Assembly: GCF_008831285.2 (NCBI RefSeq)
Contig: NC_045143.1
Coordinates: 3,233,503 to 3,297,502, forward strand
Direction: 5' to 3'
Length of the DNA stretch: 64,000 nucleotides
From: Nymphaea colorata
Taxonomy: Eukaryota > Streptophyta > Magnoliopsida > Nymphaeales > Nymphaeaceae
Within the stretch, counting starts at the first letter, position 1; every line of letters starts with the position of its first letter. Position numbers and translations under genes: made by a program. Under the pieces are notes generated by a model that saw only the letters and a list, made by a program, of their open reading frames with translations, was not told the origin of the DNA and searched no databases. Below are positions 50,190 through 62,561 of this stretch, in pieces.

Positions 50190-50754
50190 TCATAGTAACT
50201 TCAGATAAAATTTAAGAAATGTTTGCCATTAGAGACACTAAAATGCATTGTTTTATAAAACAACACCAATCTTTTACGACAGGTTCATAATATTGTTAGT
50301 ACTATTGTGTTCCAAGTGACACCTTAGAGGTTGATCGGCAAACAAAACATTTTGTAAGTATTTAATGAACTTTCTTAAAAAATGGAGGTAGATTCATAGA
50401 CACTTATCAATGTTAAAGTAAATTAATTGAACAATCATAGAGTGTTCCAGCTGCCAAAAAGAGCCACTTAAGAGCTGTTTGGCAATAGGAAGGCTCAGTG
50501 AGTGTTACATCATTCGTTGAACACTAGAACTATTGTTTTACAATTATGCTCTAATTTTTATAACAAATTTATGAGACACTCACAAAGTGTTTGTACAACC
50601 ATAGAATACATTTGCTAAATTGAAGTTCACCAGAGAACATCTGTAATTTGAATTATTTTTCCCTCTCCCCAGCCCCTTCTTCCAATTGGACTTCATATCA
50701 ATTATGAATATGTAAGCCCACCATAGTGAGTCTCTACATAGTAATGGTTTTATG

Positions 50755-50840
<86 letters not shown>

Positions 50841-53095
50841 TATGTCATACCCATTTACCCACATTTTCTACAATGACCAAGCCCACACCTTTATCTCAGC
50901 ACCCATATGACTTAGCTTTATGCATGATATCATTGGTTGCTTATATATTTAGATATATATTCAGAAGAACTTTGTTTTTCATGTAGTATATAAATACGGA
51001 TATAGTGCGAGGTGTGAACAGGGTAAGAGGATCTCATTTCATTCCACCTCGTCATGGTGCACCATATTCTATCGCTTTGTAATATTACAGGGGCCGCATA
51101 ATATAGATGCACTACTTATGCCAAATAAATGTCATATATCATATTCTCAAGCAAGATGACTTGAATGAAAAATGTAGCAAGCTATAAGTTATTCTATATA
51201 ACCATGAAAATAATTGACAACTATTTTGCTTTGTTCACATCGTGCTAGTCATATAAGTGAGACCAGTATGCTTAATAATCTAAGAATCAAATAAAAAGCC
51301 TTGTATTTGTAATATCTAAATATTTTTCTTTTAATTATTTTAGAACAATGTGAAGCAACATGCAAAAAAATTGAGTTTTTGAAAAAAATTCACGTCCATG
51401 GGAGGACGCTCAACGACTTATGATCAGTTCGCTAGAATTAATCTCAAAAGGGTTCAGGGAATCGGCCGAATCAAATTGAAATCCTGATAGTTTTTTGAAT
51501 TGAAAAAAGGTGTTATTGGGCTTTAAAACTTAAAAAAAAAAAGCTAAAAAGCAAAGAGAAAAAAGGAAAAAACCAATAAGATATTAACAAATTAAGTATC
51601 AAACATAGCGGCATCAAAATTAATTTCCAATTGATATTCTACTATTTCGATTCGAATTGGGGGATGAATGAAGCTTCTAATGTGATTTATCTCAAGTTTT
51701 TTTTTTTTCTCGTTTAACGCTCTTTCTTCATGTAGAAGTCACAACTCTTTTTATGTAGAAGACACAGTTGGGAAAACTCCCGACAAAATACAAAATACAA
51801 AATACAAAAGTTATCCATGCTGAATCATTGGAACTGAATTCAAATAATTTGTAGCGTAAACCTTTTTTATGGAACCATTATCATATACTTATAGTGAATA
51901 TCTAGATCTAACCCATCAATGGAACCAAAATCCATATCCATTATCCACATACATAAAATCCATATCCAAAATCCATATCCATTATCTAATTGATCACAAT
52001 CATGGCTCTATCCCTCGGATAGTATAGGATGCATAAAGTGATAATAACGTATGCATGCCCACATTAACTCTCCAACACAGACAATTCATGCATTTAATTT
52101 CCGCTAAATAAGCCATGTCAATTTCCACACACAATTCATGTACTTAACTTATTTTAAATAATAAGCCATGTCCACTTAGTAGACTAACGAAGTAATCTTT
52201 TTTTTTTGTTCAATATATATTTTTTTTTCATTTTGCGGGTGACTAATCGAGGGGGTTTTAGTATTTTCATGCACTTAAACACAAGGCTGAGCATCGAGCT
52301 ACAGTCATAACTGCGCCCTGAGTTTGATTTGACTACTTGAAACCCAAGCCCGAACCCGACGTCATTGAATGTAAAAAATATATTTCTAATATAAAATAAT
52401 TACAAATACAATTAATTGTAATAAAATGTATCTAATTATGTATAATTCAATACAAATATATTAAAAATAAGTTATGCTCACCCGTACTTAAACAATTTGC
52501 TTTTATTTGAAGCAGAATTTTATGTTTGAGTCTTACACAACACACAAAAGTCACACATGTAGCACGCACATATTTTGAGAGAAGTAAGAAAAAACATACC
52601 ATAGTTATTGTTAAAAAATACTTTAAATAAGTATTAACTGTGTAAAAAATGTTGTAGATTCAAGTTTAACTCATGATAGAGTCTTTCCTTACGGCATGGT
52701 GGTGCATATTTAATCTATCTTTCTTCTTGGAAACGATCGAGCAATCAAACATATGTTCATGCATGCAAGCGTTGATCGGATACATGACAAGTAACACGTA
52801 ACATAAATAGAGCCTAAAATATTTGTATATTATATCATATTGCAAACGATATATTCATGCATGCGAACATGCACCGGATATATGCATGCCATAGCACACA
52901 TAACATATACATGGAAACTATAATATTTCACACCACCAGGATCCCAGACACAGAAAATGCGCCGATCAGCTACTACCCCATGCATGCATGGCATCATCAC
53001 ACCCATGCATCGCATCGACACCACCATTCATACATGAAAAGTTGAAAACCCTAATAAAACCCTAACCATAGTATTCCCTGTGCACAAGACGCACT
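50190..53095. other. Gene-poor AT-rich region with MITE fragments
   Basis: No supported gene. At 50.2-50.6 kb there are further tttggcaat- and ttataacaaatttatgag-type words resembling the MITE family above. The rest is AT-rich, with catgcatg-rich sequence near 52.7-53.0 kb that should belong to the 3' flank of the glycine-rich gene. Confidence 0.55.
50758..50840. repeat. (TA)30 (GA)12 compound microsatellite
   Basis: Uninterrupted TA units from 50,758 to about 50,817, then AG units to 50,840. Probably highly length-variable. Confidence 0.95.
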
Positions 53096-53443
53096 TTAAG
53101 GCTTCTTGACGTCCGAATCAGCCATGCAGTTGGACCCTCCGTCGCCATAGCCGCCGACATCACCGCCGATTCCGCCGCCAAAGCCGAAGTCACCACCCAC
53201 TCCGATGCCGGACCTCCCGATCCCCATTCCCCCCCCAGCTCGTATTCCTCCACCGAAGCTGATCCCGGCGCTGGCTTTGACCGGCTGAGCGGTGGGCGGG
53301 AGCGACGGGAAGCCGTTGAAGCAATTAGGTAAAAGCGGGTCAGCGCCAGAGACCTCCTCCAACTTCCTCGCCGGAAAACCGCTTACTGCGCAGAAGAAAA
53401 CCATTAGTATCGCCCAAAACCGCCACCCTTTTATCCACTCCAT
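53096..53443 (-). CDS. Small secreted glycine-rich protein
   Basis: A single-exon frame of 115 codons from ATG 53,443 to TAA 53,096. Residues 1-22 form a signal peptide (WIKGWRFWAILMVFFCAVSG). A short linker carries PLLPNCFNGFPSLPP (C41). Residues 60-103 are Gly-rich (about half Gly, with GGG, GIG and GFG repeats and scattered Asp). The C-terminal tail is SNCMADSDVKKP (C106), so one disulphide between C41 and C106 is possible. Secreted glycine-rich proteins of this size occur in plant cell walls, but I cannot place it in a named family. The coding block is far more GC-rich than its flanks, which supports a real gene. A TATA box lies close upstream, on the correct strand. Confidence 0.8.
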   Translation of the reverse strand: MEWIKGWRFWAILMVFFCAVSGFPARKLEEVSGADPLLPNCFNGFPSLPPTAQPVKASAGISFGGGIRAGGGMGIGRSGIGVGGDFGFGGGIGGDVGGYGDGGSNCMADSDVKKP

Positions 53444-53483
53444 GGCAGTTCGATGCTGAGCGTCTTGCTTCCTGCATGTCTGA

Positions 53484-53491
53484 ATTTATAG
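53484..53491 (-). promoter_or_regulatory. TATA box of the glycine-rich gene
   Basis: On the minus strand ctataaat sits about 40 bases before the ATG. This would give a very short leader of roughly 10-20 bases, unusual but possible for a small secreted-protein gene. Confidence 0.55.
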
Positions 53492-54479
53492 CCGATTTTC
53501 AGCAAGGTTTTCACCAAGGAGCCCTTATAGCTTACAGTAACTACGGGTCTACCACTGATAGCGCTTGATTGACTTCACTGCAAGATTAATTACAGTGTTC
53601 TTTAAGCTAAAAGAAACATCAATGAAGAAGAAAGAAGCACCGGTAGAAGATTTACTGCACTGGCACTGGATTTTGACTATGTCATAGGTTTATTGGTACT
53701 CTTTTATCGTGACAATAAGTAGTGGATTTTGTGTCTTCGTTTTGGCTCATTCAAGCTTCGAAATGGAATTAATGGATGGTTAACTTCATTTCAACTGTAA
53801 GTTCATATTGAACAAGAGGGTCTAGTCATATTGGCTCCAGCTGCAATGGCCTAACACTTTCCAAAACCATCACCTTCTCTTGAACTTTATTAGAAGAAGC
53901 TCTCCAATGAAAGCATTTTGAGATTTGACTCTCAAGTTTAAATTGCTCATCCAGATCGAGTGTTTTAGATCATCTTAGAGCCAAGTAAGCGTAACTTTGT
54001 TTATGTTTTTATTTCAATTAATTATGTTGCAGAAATCAAGTTATAGATACAATTTGGATGAGTAAGAAAAAGAGACAAGGGAGCACAGCCGCACAATCTT
54101 TCTCTCTTAGCCAAAAGGACCAAGCTATATTCTTCTTTTATTAGTATTGAAAAACTAGTTTGCGTGTTTGGGTAATAGGACCGAACTGTTTTTTTTTTAA
54201 ATGAATTCACACCCAGGTTCTATCAAAAAATGAGTTTTTGAAAAACTCAATTTTAATATCATCTAAACGCTCTTGAAATGACTTTTTGTAAACAAAAGTA
54301 TTTTTATTTTTAAAAATTAGTTTTTAAAATTTTTAACTTGAAAAAAATAAAAGTTTAATTTAGTCTCTTGGCATTACTCATAAACTTTTGCTTTGCAGCT
54401 TGTAATGAGTCCTGCAAAACATGCAGTTAATTACGCGCTCAAACTTTATTAAAAACCCTACGTGCATATGAAGGAATAA

Positions 54480-55140
54480 GTTATAAAAGGGAATGGCATT
54501 CTTGAAACGTTTTTAGAAACCAAAGGCAGTCTCTCAACGTTTCGTTCTTCTTCTTGAAAACTCCTCTGCCTCCGCACGATAACCACGCCATCGAAAAGCT
54601 AGCCGTTAAAAAGCTCGCCGACCGCACAAACAACGCGCCCGTCGTTTGTCTTTTCTCCTCCTTTCTTTTCGGGTTAGTTTTCCTCTAAAACGTACCCGTT
54701 TCAGATCCAATGCCTCATCGGGTCCGTCGTTTCGATTCACAACCGGTTTTAAACGGGGCATCCCAAGCCTTGCGTTCTATTCGAGATCCAGATCTGAATC
54801 GATCGGAATCTGGATCATATCTGCCGATAGCAATACCTCGAGCAGAAATAAGATATTATCCGTTTGGCCAGGTCTGGATTTTCATGAAGTATGGTATCGG
54901 TGGGGATTTGGGATCAGAGGCAAATCCGTTCAACGGGTTTGTTTATATTGGATTTAGAAGAAATCTATTGGGAAACTGTAGCAGTGGAATGGCGACCTTG
55001 TTCAACTCCTTTTCTGTGCAGCACGGTCACCAGCGACGTCTAACAAGCGGCAGAGGCAGCAGCAACAGAAAAATCACCAGCTACGTCTAACAAGCGGCAG
55101 AGGCAGCAGCAACAGGAAAAGAAGAAGAAGTATAAAACAG
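54480..55140 (+). other. Possible decayed gene or retrocopy
   Basis: Composition shifts to balanced or GC-rich from about 54.55 kb. Two adjacent frames read like coding sequence: TPLPPHDNHAIEKLAVKKLA... and then, after a stop, an ATG-led 126-codon frame at 54,710 (MPHRVRRFDSQPVLNG...). The end carries a 41-bp duplicated block that in one frame gives TSNKRQRQQQQ. The shift between frames and the duplicated end suggest a broken gene. I do not recognise the family, so this is a low-confidence call. Confidence 0.2.
55028..55115 (+). repeat. 41-bp duplication, period 47
   Basis: Copies at 55,028-55,068 and 55,075-55,115 start caccagcgacgtctaacaag and caccagctacgtctaacaag. They differ at a single base over 41. 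A period of 47 shifts frame, so the second copy is read differently from the first. Confidence 0.9.
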
Positions 55141-56099
55141 AGTTAGGCAGATTCACGGGTTTGCTTATGGGAGGCGCCGCTCGGTTAATCGGGGTTAACT
55201 ACAGATTTCTCCATACAAAAGTGATTTCTTTTGTCCTGGACGGGTGGATTTGAACTGCGGCGGATCCATCATGACTGCATCTTTTTGTGTAAAAAAGTTC
55301 GCTTTCTAGACCGGTTTCGACCTAAGATCCTTAGTTTGATGAACTATGAATTTTAGTTTTGATTATTTGCCGCGTCATCAAAAATATGCCACGGTATATC
55401 CACATGAATAGATAATAGTGTGTTTGATCTCAAGAAAGCAGCAGCCTATGCAAATGCTTGGCATATATATCCATAGATGGAGTTCCATGTACTGCCTTAA
55501 TGCATGCAACAAATATGCACCAAAGGAATTTTGAAAAAAAAAAAAGTTGTAGTCAAAAGTTGTAGCTGAATTTTACAGCAAATAAAAAACATTTTGAAGC
55601 ATGAAAGGTATTAAGTTGAGGATCTTGAATGAAGCCTCAACGATGCTATTGTATCATACGAGTCTTATAAAATGTTGTCATGATAAGGCTTGATGATCAA
55701 AGCTCACACTTGCTGTTAAAAAGCCATTGAGATTCACTGTTTCGAAAAACAGAGAACCATTAATCTCTAACAAGAACTCTGGTTGAAGAAATGAACTTGA
55801 AATATCAATAGAAGAAGGTCTATGTTTATAGATAAAGCAGCCGCTTGTGGAATGTATCCAACGGTCCCTCTAATGCACAATTCTCTCCCTCGATATGCCG
55901 CTAAAAAGCATTTGGTAATGATTTATTGTATAATAATGGTTTATGCTACTTTTAATAATAGTTAATTTGTGATGTTTTTAATTAATAGATCTTTAGTTTT
56001 TAGCCGTCCAACAACATAACATCAGATAGATTTAAAGTCTCCCACCCATGTATATATATATATATATATAAAGCTTCACTTTTTCTCAAATATGGCATG

Positions 56100-56290
56100 C
56101 ACTACAAAAAAAAAACTGAGGCATTACCTACAGCTAAAAAATGTCGGTGAAACATGGTCACCCTTGCATTGATTGTTGCTGGAAAGAGTGTCGATAAAAA
56201 ATCATCACCGACATACCGAAGCAGCGCGTTGGTGTAGGGACCATCACCAACGCACCAAAGATGTAGGTAAATATAGATTATTACCGAAGT
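56100..56290 (+). mobile_element. Terminus of a CACTA (En/Spm) transposon, single end
   Basis: The sequence begins cactacaaaaaaaaaactga at 56,100, the diagnostic CACTA terminal motif. It is followed by short subterminal words in both orientations: gtcggtg, tcaccgacat, ggaccatcacca. The matching end (tttttgtagtg) is not seen nearby on either side and there is no transposase, so this is a truncated end or a solo fragment. The 3-bp target duplication cannot be tested without the other end. Confidence 0.6.
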
Positions 56291-57255
56291 CAGTAAAACA
56301 ATATATCGAGCCGTTGGATTCGATTTGGATCAAAATGGCAAATCAGTTCCATTTAGTGTCCGATTCAAAAGTATTCACGTGTTTTTTGTTCGATATCCTG
56401 CAGATATTTTTGTGAAAAAATGTTTAAATTTTATTTACATATTATTTATATTCATCGTTGAATAAATTTCAGTATTCTTCTTGCCAGTTCATAGCCGATT
56501 CACCAATTCCCGAACTTAACTGATTGGATTCCAGACCTGTTTTCACTGCATTGCCCTCAAATGATGTGGCTTTCAGGCACTTTAGCACATATCGAAACGA
56601 GATCAAAATATCAACCACTTAAACAAAAAAAACCTAAGAACCCGACAACCAATTCGATCAATAAAGCTGCTACGTTAATCCACATTCAGTAATTGTGCAA
56701 ACTACCAGTAAGTAAGGTGCTCTTGAATTGGATGCGCAAGTGGTTGCTTGATAACAGTAACACAATGTTATTTGCGTTTAAATACAATGAAAAATGACAT
56801 TTTGTTACTGATGTCAAGCTTATAGTGCATTAAATTAGAGGCCAGATATAAATCTGATGCCCAAGAATGATGCAACAATGCTGAATTATTTAGTGGGTCA
56901 ATGGCGAAGCCCAGCCTGGTCCGCATGTGAACCTACCAGTCCACCTCCACATTGGGAACGGTTCTGTAAGGTGGGTATCGGAAATAACAAAAATAATAAG
57001 TCACCCACACGTGATTGAGTTTGTAGAACAAGCCACTTGCTGCCTTGTTCGCCAGGTGCATAACTATAATGCGCGCCGATTGGAACTTATGGTAATCCGA
57101 TTCTTATGCAAAGATAACCGTAGGGACGTGATCTGCATAATGAATTTGAACGGTTGATTGCATTGCATAACTGGGCTTTTTTTTAAAGTCTGCGTGTTAG
57201 TTAGCTGAAATTTTACAAAAACACAATAAAATATTTTAACATATCATAATAAATC

Positions 57256-57257
<2 letters not shown>

Positions 57258-57306
<49 letters not shown>
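57258..57306. repeat. (TA)24 microsatellite
   Basis: Uninterrupted TA dinucleotides. Confidence 0.95.
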
Positions 57307-57310
<4 letters not shown>

Positions 57311-58759
57311 GTTTAATGCTGTTGTCGTCCGAATGTTTCTAAATACTTAAAATTTAAAATGTAAGATTTTGTCCATAAAAAAAGTCACTAAATTGACATT
57401 AGTTATGGCTTTAGTTAATGTTGTTGTTTATCATAATCATGGCTTTAGCATTCTATCGATAAATTTTTAGTCATTCAACAACTCTCTTGCACGTGACATG
57501 ATTGACTTCACATACACGCACGATACACACACGTTGGAGGGTCCAAGACATAGACGCCCCACAAGGCTCTCGAATCATGATTAGTGGATGGTCCTCTTGA
57601 TTATGGGTCTAGCAGGACACTTTAAATCTGATCTCCTATTAAAATAAAATTTACTATTTAAAATAAAAACAATTGTTTAATATAAATTATTTTTTAATAA
57701 CAAAATATTTATCATTATTAAAATAAAAATAATATTAAAATATATCAAACCGAATTGAGCCCCATCTGACCAACTCGATACATTATCGGGCAGGCTGGTT
57801 TTTTTAACCTGGACATAGGCCCGATCGTACTCAGCGCCCAACCATATTCTTGGCCTGATGCCAATGGATATCGTCAAATTACATATATTCTTTAATTATA
57901 TCCATTAATTTCGATGTTTGAATTCAAAATTTGAATTATACTGTGATTGAAGAAAAAATTATATACGATTTCACAATGTTAATCCAATATTTACATTCAC
58001 ATGGGAGCCCAAAGATTAAGGCACCTTTCAAAATGTAAGGATATTATATATGATGTACTTATTTAAAACTTCAATCCCAATCCAAATCCGTCCAACCAAA
58101 TGTTTATTTATGATTTTGAATCTGAATCAGATCGAGTCCCATTGGCCAGCGCCATGGGTTGAACCCTTTTTCCTATGTGTGTGTTTATGTTTGGTCTACA
58201 ACTAGAAGTCGCCAGATGTTAAGAAAATTTGAAGCGGTCACTAAATTCACTGAGATCTCCATGTAATGCTGCTAAATGCACTATAAATTGTTGCTAACAA
58301 CACTATAAAATTAATTATTAAAATATTACTTTTGCAATATAGCCTTATAAATATGATCGTATGAGTTATAGTTTGGTGAGGAACATATATTAAGTTATTA
58401 GTTTTTTTTTTTTACCTAAATAATATTTTCTGAATGGCTCTTACAATAAAAATATTGACAGTTGAAGAGTAATTTTTTTTCACAAAAAAGGCTTTAACTA
58501 CAACATGATTTATATTAAGTTAGTGGTTATAAACACATTAGCAGATTCACATTTTGTATAGAAGCACTTGTTAACACAGATTTAGCACAAATTTAAAATG
58601 TATAGCTTTTTATCTTCTACCAAACTGGTTTGCTATCTACCAATTATTAAATATTATATAGAGAGAGATGCATTATTGTGAGATGAAGTAAGAACAAAAC
58701 CAAACATTATTGTGAAATAAAGTAAGAACAAAATCGAAATAATTGTTTTTATATGGCTG

Positions 58760-59596
58760 AACAGCAGAAGAATCGAGCTTATATTTCGAGCTTCACTCTT
58801 GGGTTACCAGAAAGTTACAGTCTCTTTGTCAATGCATCTGAAAAATATCTTCGCATTTAAGACAACGAGGAGAGAGAAAAAGGGCGAGGCAGAGGGAAGA
58901 GAAAGAGCGCGGGCGCGCGAGAGGGAGAGAGCGAGAGAGAAAAAGAGATCGGTCCTTATTTTAGGGCAAGTGCCTCTGCTGGATCGGAGTGCTGAGGGCA
59001 GTCTTTCATCTCTCTCTATCTCTAACCGATTGCGTTCGGTTTCCTTCTTCCCCGTCACCGTCAATCCTTCGTGTCTCGTGTCTGAATCTTCCTCTCCTTC
59101 TCCCTCTCTAAACTGGAAATCTATATAGACAGCCTGATCAGGTTTTGGTCATCGCTGTCAGGCGATTGCTCTTCATTTTTCGATATATTGGATATACGGA
59201 AACCTGGATCAGAGAATCTCCCTGTTTCTTGGTTCTTGAAACCGGAGAAGTCGGAAAAATTCCGATAAGTTTAGTGGCCGACGCAATTTAGGTAGATAAC
59301 CGGGAGTTTGTCTCGTGGCTATTGAACGAACTCTGCGGTTTTTGATAGTTTTCGAGATTTTGATGATTTTGGATGAAGCTTGTTGCTCTACGGGTGCGCC
59401 TGGGGCGTCCGATTTGACGTTGATTGATTCATGAAGGAGTCGGTGGAGAATTTGTGATCGGTGGGGGTCGAGAGGAGGAGCGCTGGGTGCGAATCAGTCC
59501 CGCAGCAGCCCGGCGGCGAAGGCCGGCCCGGCGTTCTGGTTCTTCGTTCGACCTAATGCTCGCCCGGCTCACCATCAACTCCAATTTCTCCCGCAG
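58760..59596 (+). promoter_or_regulatory. GRV2 5' leader with GA-rich tract and upstream reading frames
   Basis: A TATA-like tttttatatgg lies at about 58,746. A GA-rich tract (58,868-58,950) and CT-rich sequence (59.0-59.1 kb) follow, typical of a plant leader. The sequence nearest the start codon is GC-rich. An upstream ATG at 59,363 opens a 23-codon frame that ends in TGA at 59,432-59,434. This stop overlaps the ATG (59,431) of a second, 8-codon frame ending at 59,457. The first upstream frame is in the same frame as GRV2, and from its stop the frame stays open to the GRV2 ATG. Whether all of this is in the mature leader or partly intronic is unknown. Confidence 0.5.
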
Positions 59597-62561
59597 ATGG
59601 ATTTTGTGAGCCGGCACACTACTTCCACTGCCGACCACCATGGTCCTCCAGCAGACTCTGCTCCTTCTTCTTCGGCACCTTCGTCTGCCACCTTAGAGGA
59701 ACCTGAGTATTTTGCGAGGTACATGGTGGTCAAGCATTCGTGGCGTGGAAGGTATAAAAGGATCATGTGCATTTCCAATGTGGCCATTATTACTTTGGAT
59801 CCGTCCACGCTCGTGGTGACCAATTCATACGACCTTATGAATGACTATGATGGTGCAACTCCTCTTTTTGGGCGGGATGAAAACTCGCAGGAATTCTCAG
59901 TGAGTGTCCGGACCGATGGGCGTGGCAAGTTCAAATCCATTAAGTTCTCCTCAAGGTCGGTAATGGTGCAAAACATATATATAGTGCCTATTAGAAGATG
60001 TTGGTTAATTAGATTGTAGATGATTGGCACTATCTTTACATTCATCACCGTCATCAAGAAGCATTATCACAACTAGATGAGATCGGATTTCTTCATTAGC
60101 TAGAGTTGATTTTGGATTTGATTATTCTCCCTTATCGACGTGCACGTGCCACCAAGTTTTGCTTCTTGTTGTTTTTCGAGGGTGTCAAGGAAAAAAATAG
60201 TAGCTAGATATACTGTAATAGGAAGTGTGTACGGTTCTCTCATTTCAATCAGCATGTACAGTTATCTCATTTCAATCCTATCAACGCAAAGGAATACGAA
60301 AAATTACCAAAATTTACTTTGCTTTTTTTTTTATTATATCTATTCGTGTTTCCTTCTTCTATCATGCCCAATGATTGAAGAAAGTCAGCAGATATTGGAG
60401 ACTGACATCGCGTTTTTAGTTTTTCAAAAAGTGCTTCTGTCTTCCTTGATGAGCTTTTTTCGCTTGTCATGGTCATACACCAAAACTAGTTTGAAGCAGC
60501 ACCGAGAAGAGGACAAGTCTCGGAGAATTGACTCTGTTGTCTAATTACCAGCAAACAAAATGGATATGGGAAACAGCTTGTGTAGTGGAGGCGGGAAAGC
60601 AATGTCTGAGAAAAAAAAAGTTACATTAGCATACTTGAAGTGAAATGTGAGAGGTGAAGCAGAAGTCTAAAACAATTTAATAAAGAAAGAAGAGTTTCGA
60701 ACAGCACACAGGACTATATGTGTCATTAAAATGTATGCTAGACTGTTTTTTTTTTTTGTACATTATGCTGAAGAAAAGATGGAAGCCAAACTTAGTAGAC
60801 TACCTTTACATTTTTGAAACTTATTCTGAATTGTGTGAGCAGGCCTCTGTGCAAACAACAAGCATTTCCATGTTTGGGCTTTTATAGTTTCTTGACCAAA
60901 TCTTGTGTACCCTTATTATCTTACATATGACTTCTAGGGATGAATATAAGTTTAGGTTGTTAATAGAGTTCATTATTGACTTGTGCTGATATCCAATTTG
61001 CACGAATGCTCCTGAGTGTATGGCATGGTAAAGTGTGGTTAGCATAGGATATCGGTTGATGGTTGTCCATCTCATGTTTTGAGTTTAAGTCTAATGATGT
61101 CCTACCAATGGTCCAATTGTATGAATATGGGAGTTTAATGTTAGAAAGTATTCTAATGGGTTATTTTAAGCATTCAAGTTTGAACCATAACCTCCTCATA
61201 TTTGTTACCTAACCATCTTCATAGGTAGTGCTTTTTTTTTTTTTTTCCAAATGTCTCTCAGTTGGTCCTTGGTTACTTTTGATATAAAACATAATTACTA
61301 TGTTCGTAGTCATCTAGATATGGTTTAAAAGCTTTCTTTTGTTATAAGACAGACATCACCATCTTCTTGGCCGGTTTACTTTATGAAGCATGAAATGTCT
61401 GGTTGTGTTTTTTGTTACACAAGCACTCGTATACATTGTAGATCGGGAACTTGTTAACAAGAATCATGTTTTTTTTGAAATTTAATTCTTGTCAACAAGC
61501 AAAAGGACATGTCCTGTCTTTTCACGAGCTCTTTTTTTCACCAAGTTGCACTTATGTTGAATAGTGTCCTCTTTGCTTGATTTTGCTGGTTTATCTGCTA
61601 GATTGTGATTGTCATTCTCTATTGCAGGCTTAGGACGAGCATTTTAACTGAGCTGCACAGAATAAAGTGGAGCAAGATTGGTGGACAATCATACAACTCT
61701 AAAGCCATTGCTGAATTTGCTGTACACCATCTACGTAGAAGGAAATCTGATTGGGTGCCTTATGTACGCGACTAAGTCTTGACCTTTTTCTTCTTAATGA
61801 TGCATTATGTTTTCCACAATGCTGTTGCCAGTTACCCAGCATTAGTGTTCTCCCTTTAGATATTTCAGTTTAGAATAGTGATTCCGGGGATATCAATTCA
61901 CCTATATCCAGAGTGGTACATCTGCAAGATTGTATAGAAGTATTTGCAACTCCATTACATGCAGTTTGATTCTTCTATGTCGTGCAAAACATCAGATACT
62001 CTTCTCAGGGATGTGTGTGTGTATAATGGTTTTCTTAGTTTAAGTTAGTTCTGTCTTTGATTTGATGGAAGTAATGATACATGCAGAAAATGAGGATTAC
62101 TGCTGTGGGAGTTGAACTTATTGATGGACAAAATGGAGACTTGCATTGGTGTCTGGACTTTAGGGACATGGATTCGCCTGCCGTTATACTTTTGTCTGAT
62201 GCATATGGGAAGAAAAGTGTTGAAGCTGCAGCTTTTGTTCTGTGTCCTCTTTATGGTAGAAAGTGGAAAGCTTTTACAGCAGTGTCAAGCACCACAAATA
62301 CTGCGATTGTATCAAGTTTGGTAAGTTTCAGTCAGGCACATTTCCTGCTATCTGCTTGTGCTATTCCAAATCTACATTTATTCATTTTCGTGCATCCACT
62401 TGGCTTTGGTGGAGGATACTTTAGCTGATTTATCCACCTCTTTTCGGCTGATGATTTTTCTTGTTTAATGCAGACAAAGACTGCAAAATCCATGGTCGGG
62501 TTAGCGTTGGTTGTTGACACTTCTCAGACGTTGACGACTGCGGAGTTCCTTAAAAGAAGAG
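59597..62561 (+). CDS. GRV2: GRV2/KAM2 (RME-8 homologue), first four coding exons, continues beyond window
   Basis: Coding exons found: 59597-59955, 61628-61763, 62087-62320, 62474-62561 (817 nt, 272 complete codons), all GT-AG and in phase. The last donor (AAGAGAAGAG/gtatg) leaves phase 1, and no following exon is seen before the window ends. The protein starts MDFVSRHTTSTADHHG, then EEPEYFARYMVVKHSWRGRY, the N-terminal PH-like region of RME-8 proteins, followed by VRTDGRGKFKSIKFSSR and LDFRDMDSPAVILLSDAYGK. GRV2 is a very large (about 2,500-residue) endosomal protein with a central J domain that works with Hsc70 in endosome-to-vacuole sorting. In Arabidopsis it is needed for shoot gravitropism and endomembrane shape. 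Only about a tenth of the protein is here; the J domain lies outside. Confidence 0.95.
61450..61499. repeat. Hairpin-forming inverted repeat in GRV2 intron 1
   Basis: cttgttaacaagaat (61,450-61,464) pairs with attcttgtcaacaag (61,485-61,499) at 14 of 15 positions around a 20-base T-rich loop. It may be a remnant of a small insertion. Confidence 0.6.

Larger units (their letters stand above)
53500..58759. other. Gene-poor region before GRV2
   Basis: Apart from the candidate relic at 54.5-55.1 kb, a CACTA end and microsatellites (listed separately), I see no supported gene. A TA run of about ten units lies near 56,050-56,070. Gcccgatcgtactc/gggcaggctgg words near 57.8 kb resemble the GC-rich repeat at 2.8 kb. 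Confidence 0.55.

Noticed and set aside
59424-59609. 61-codon frame overlapping the GRV2 start
   Set aside because: Begins with TTG rather than ATG, and is out of frame with GRV2. The GC-rich leader produces open frames easily.
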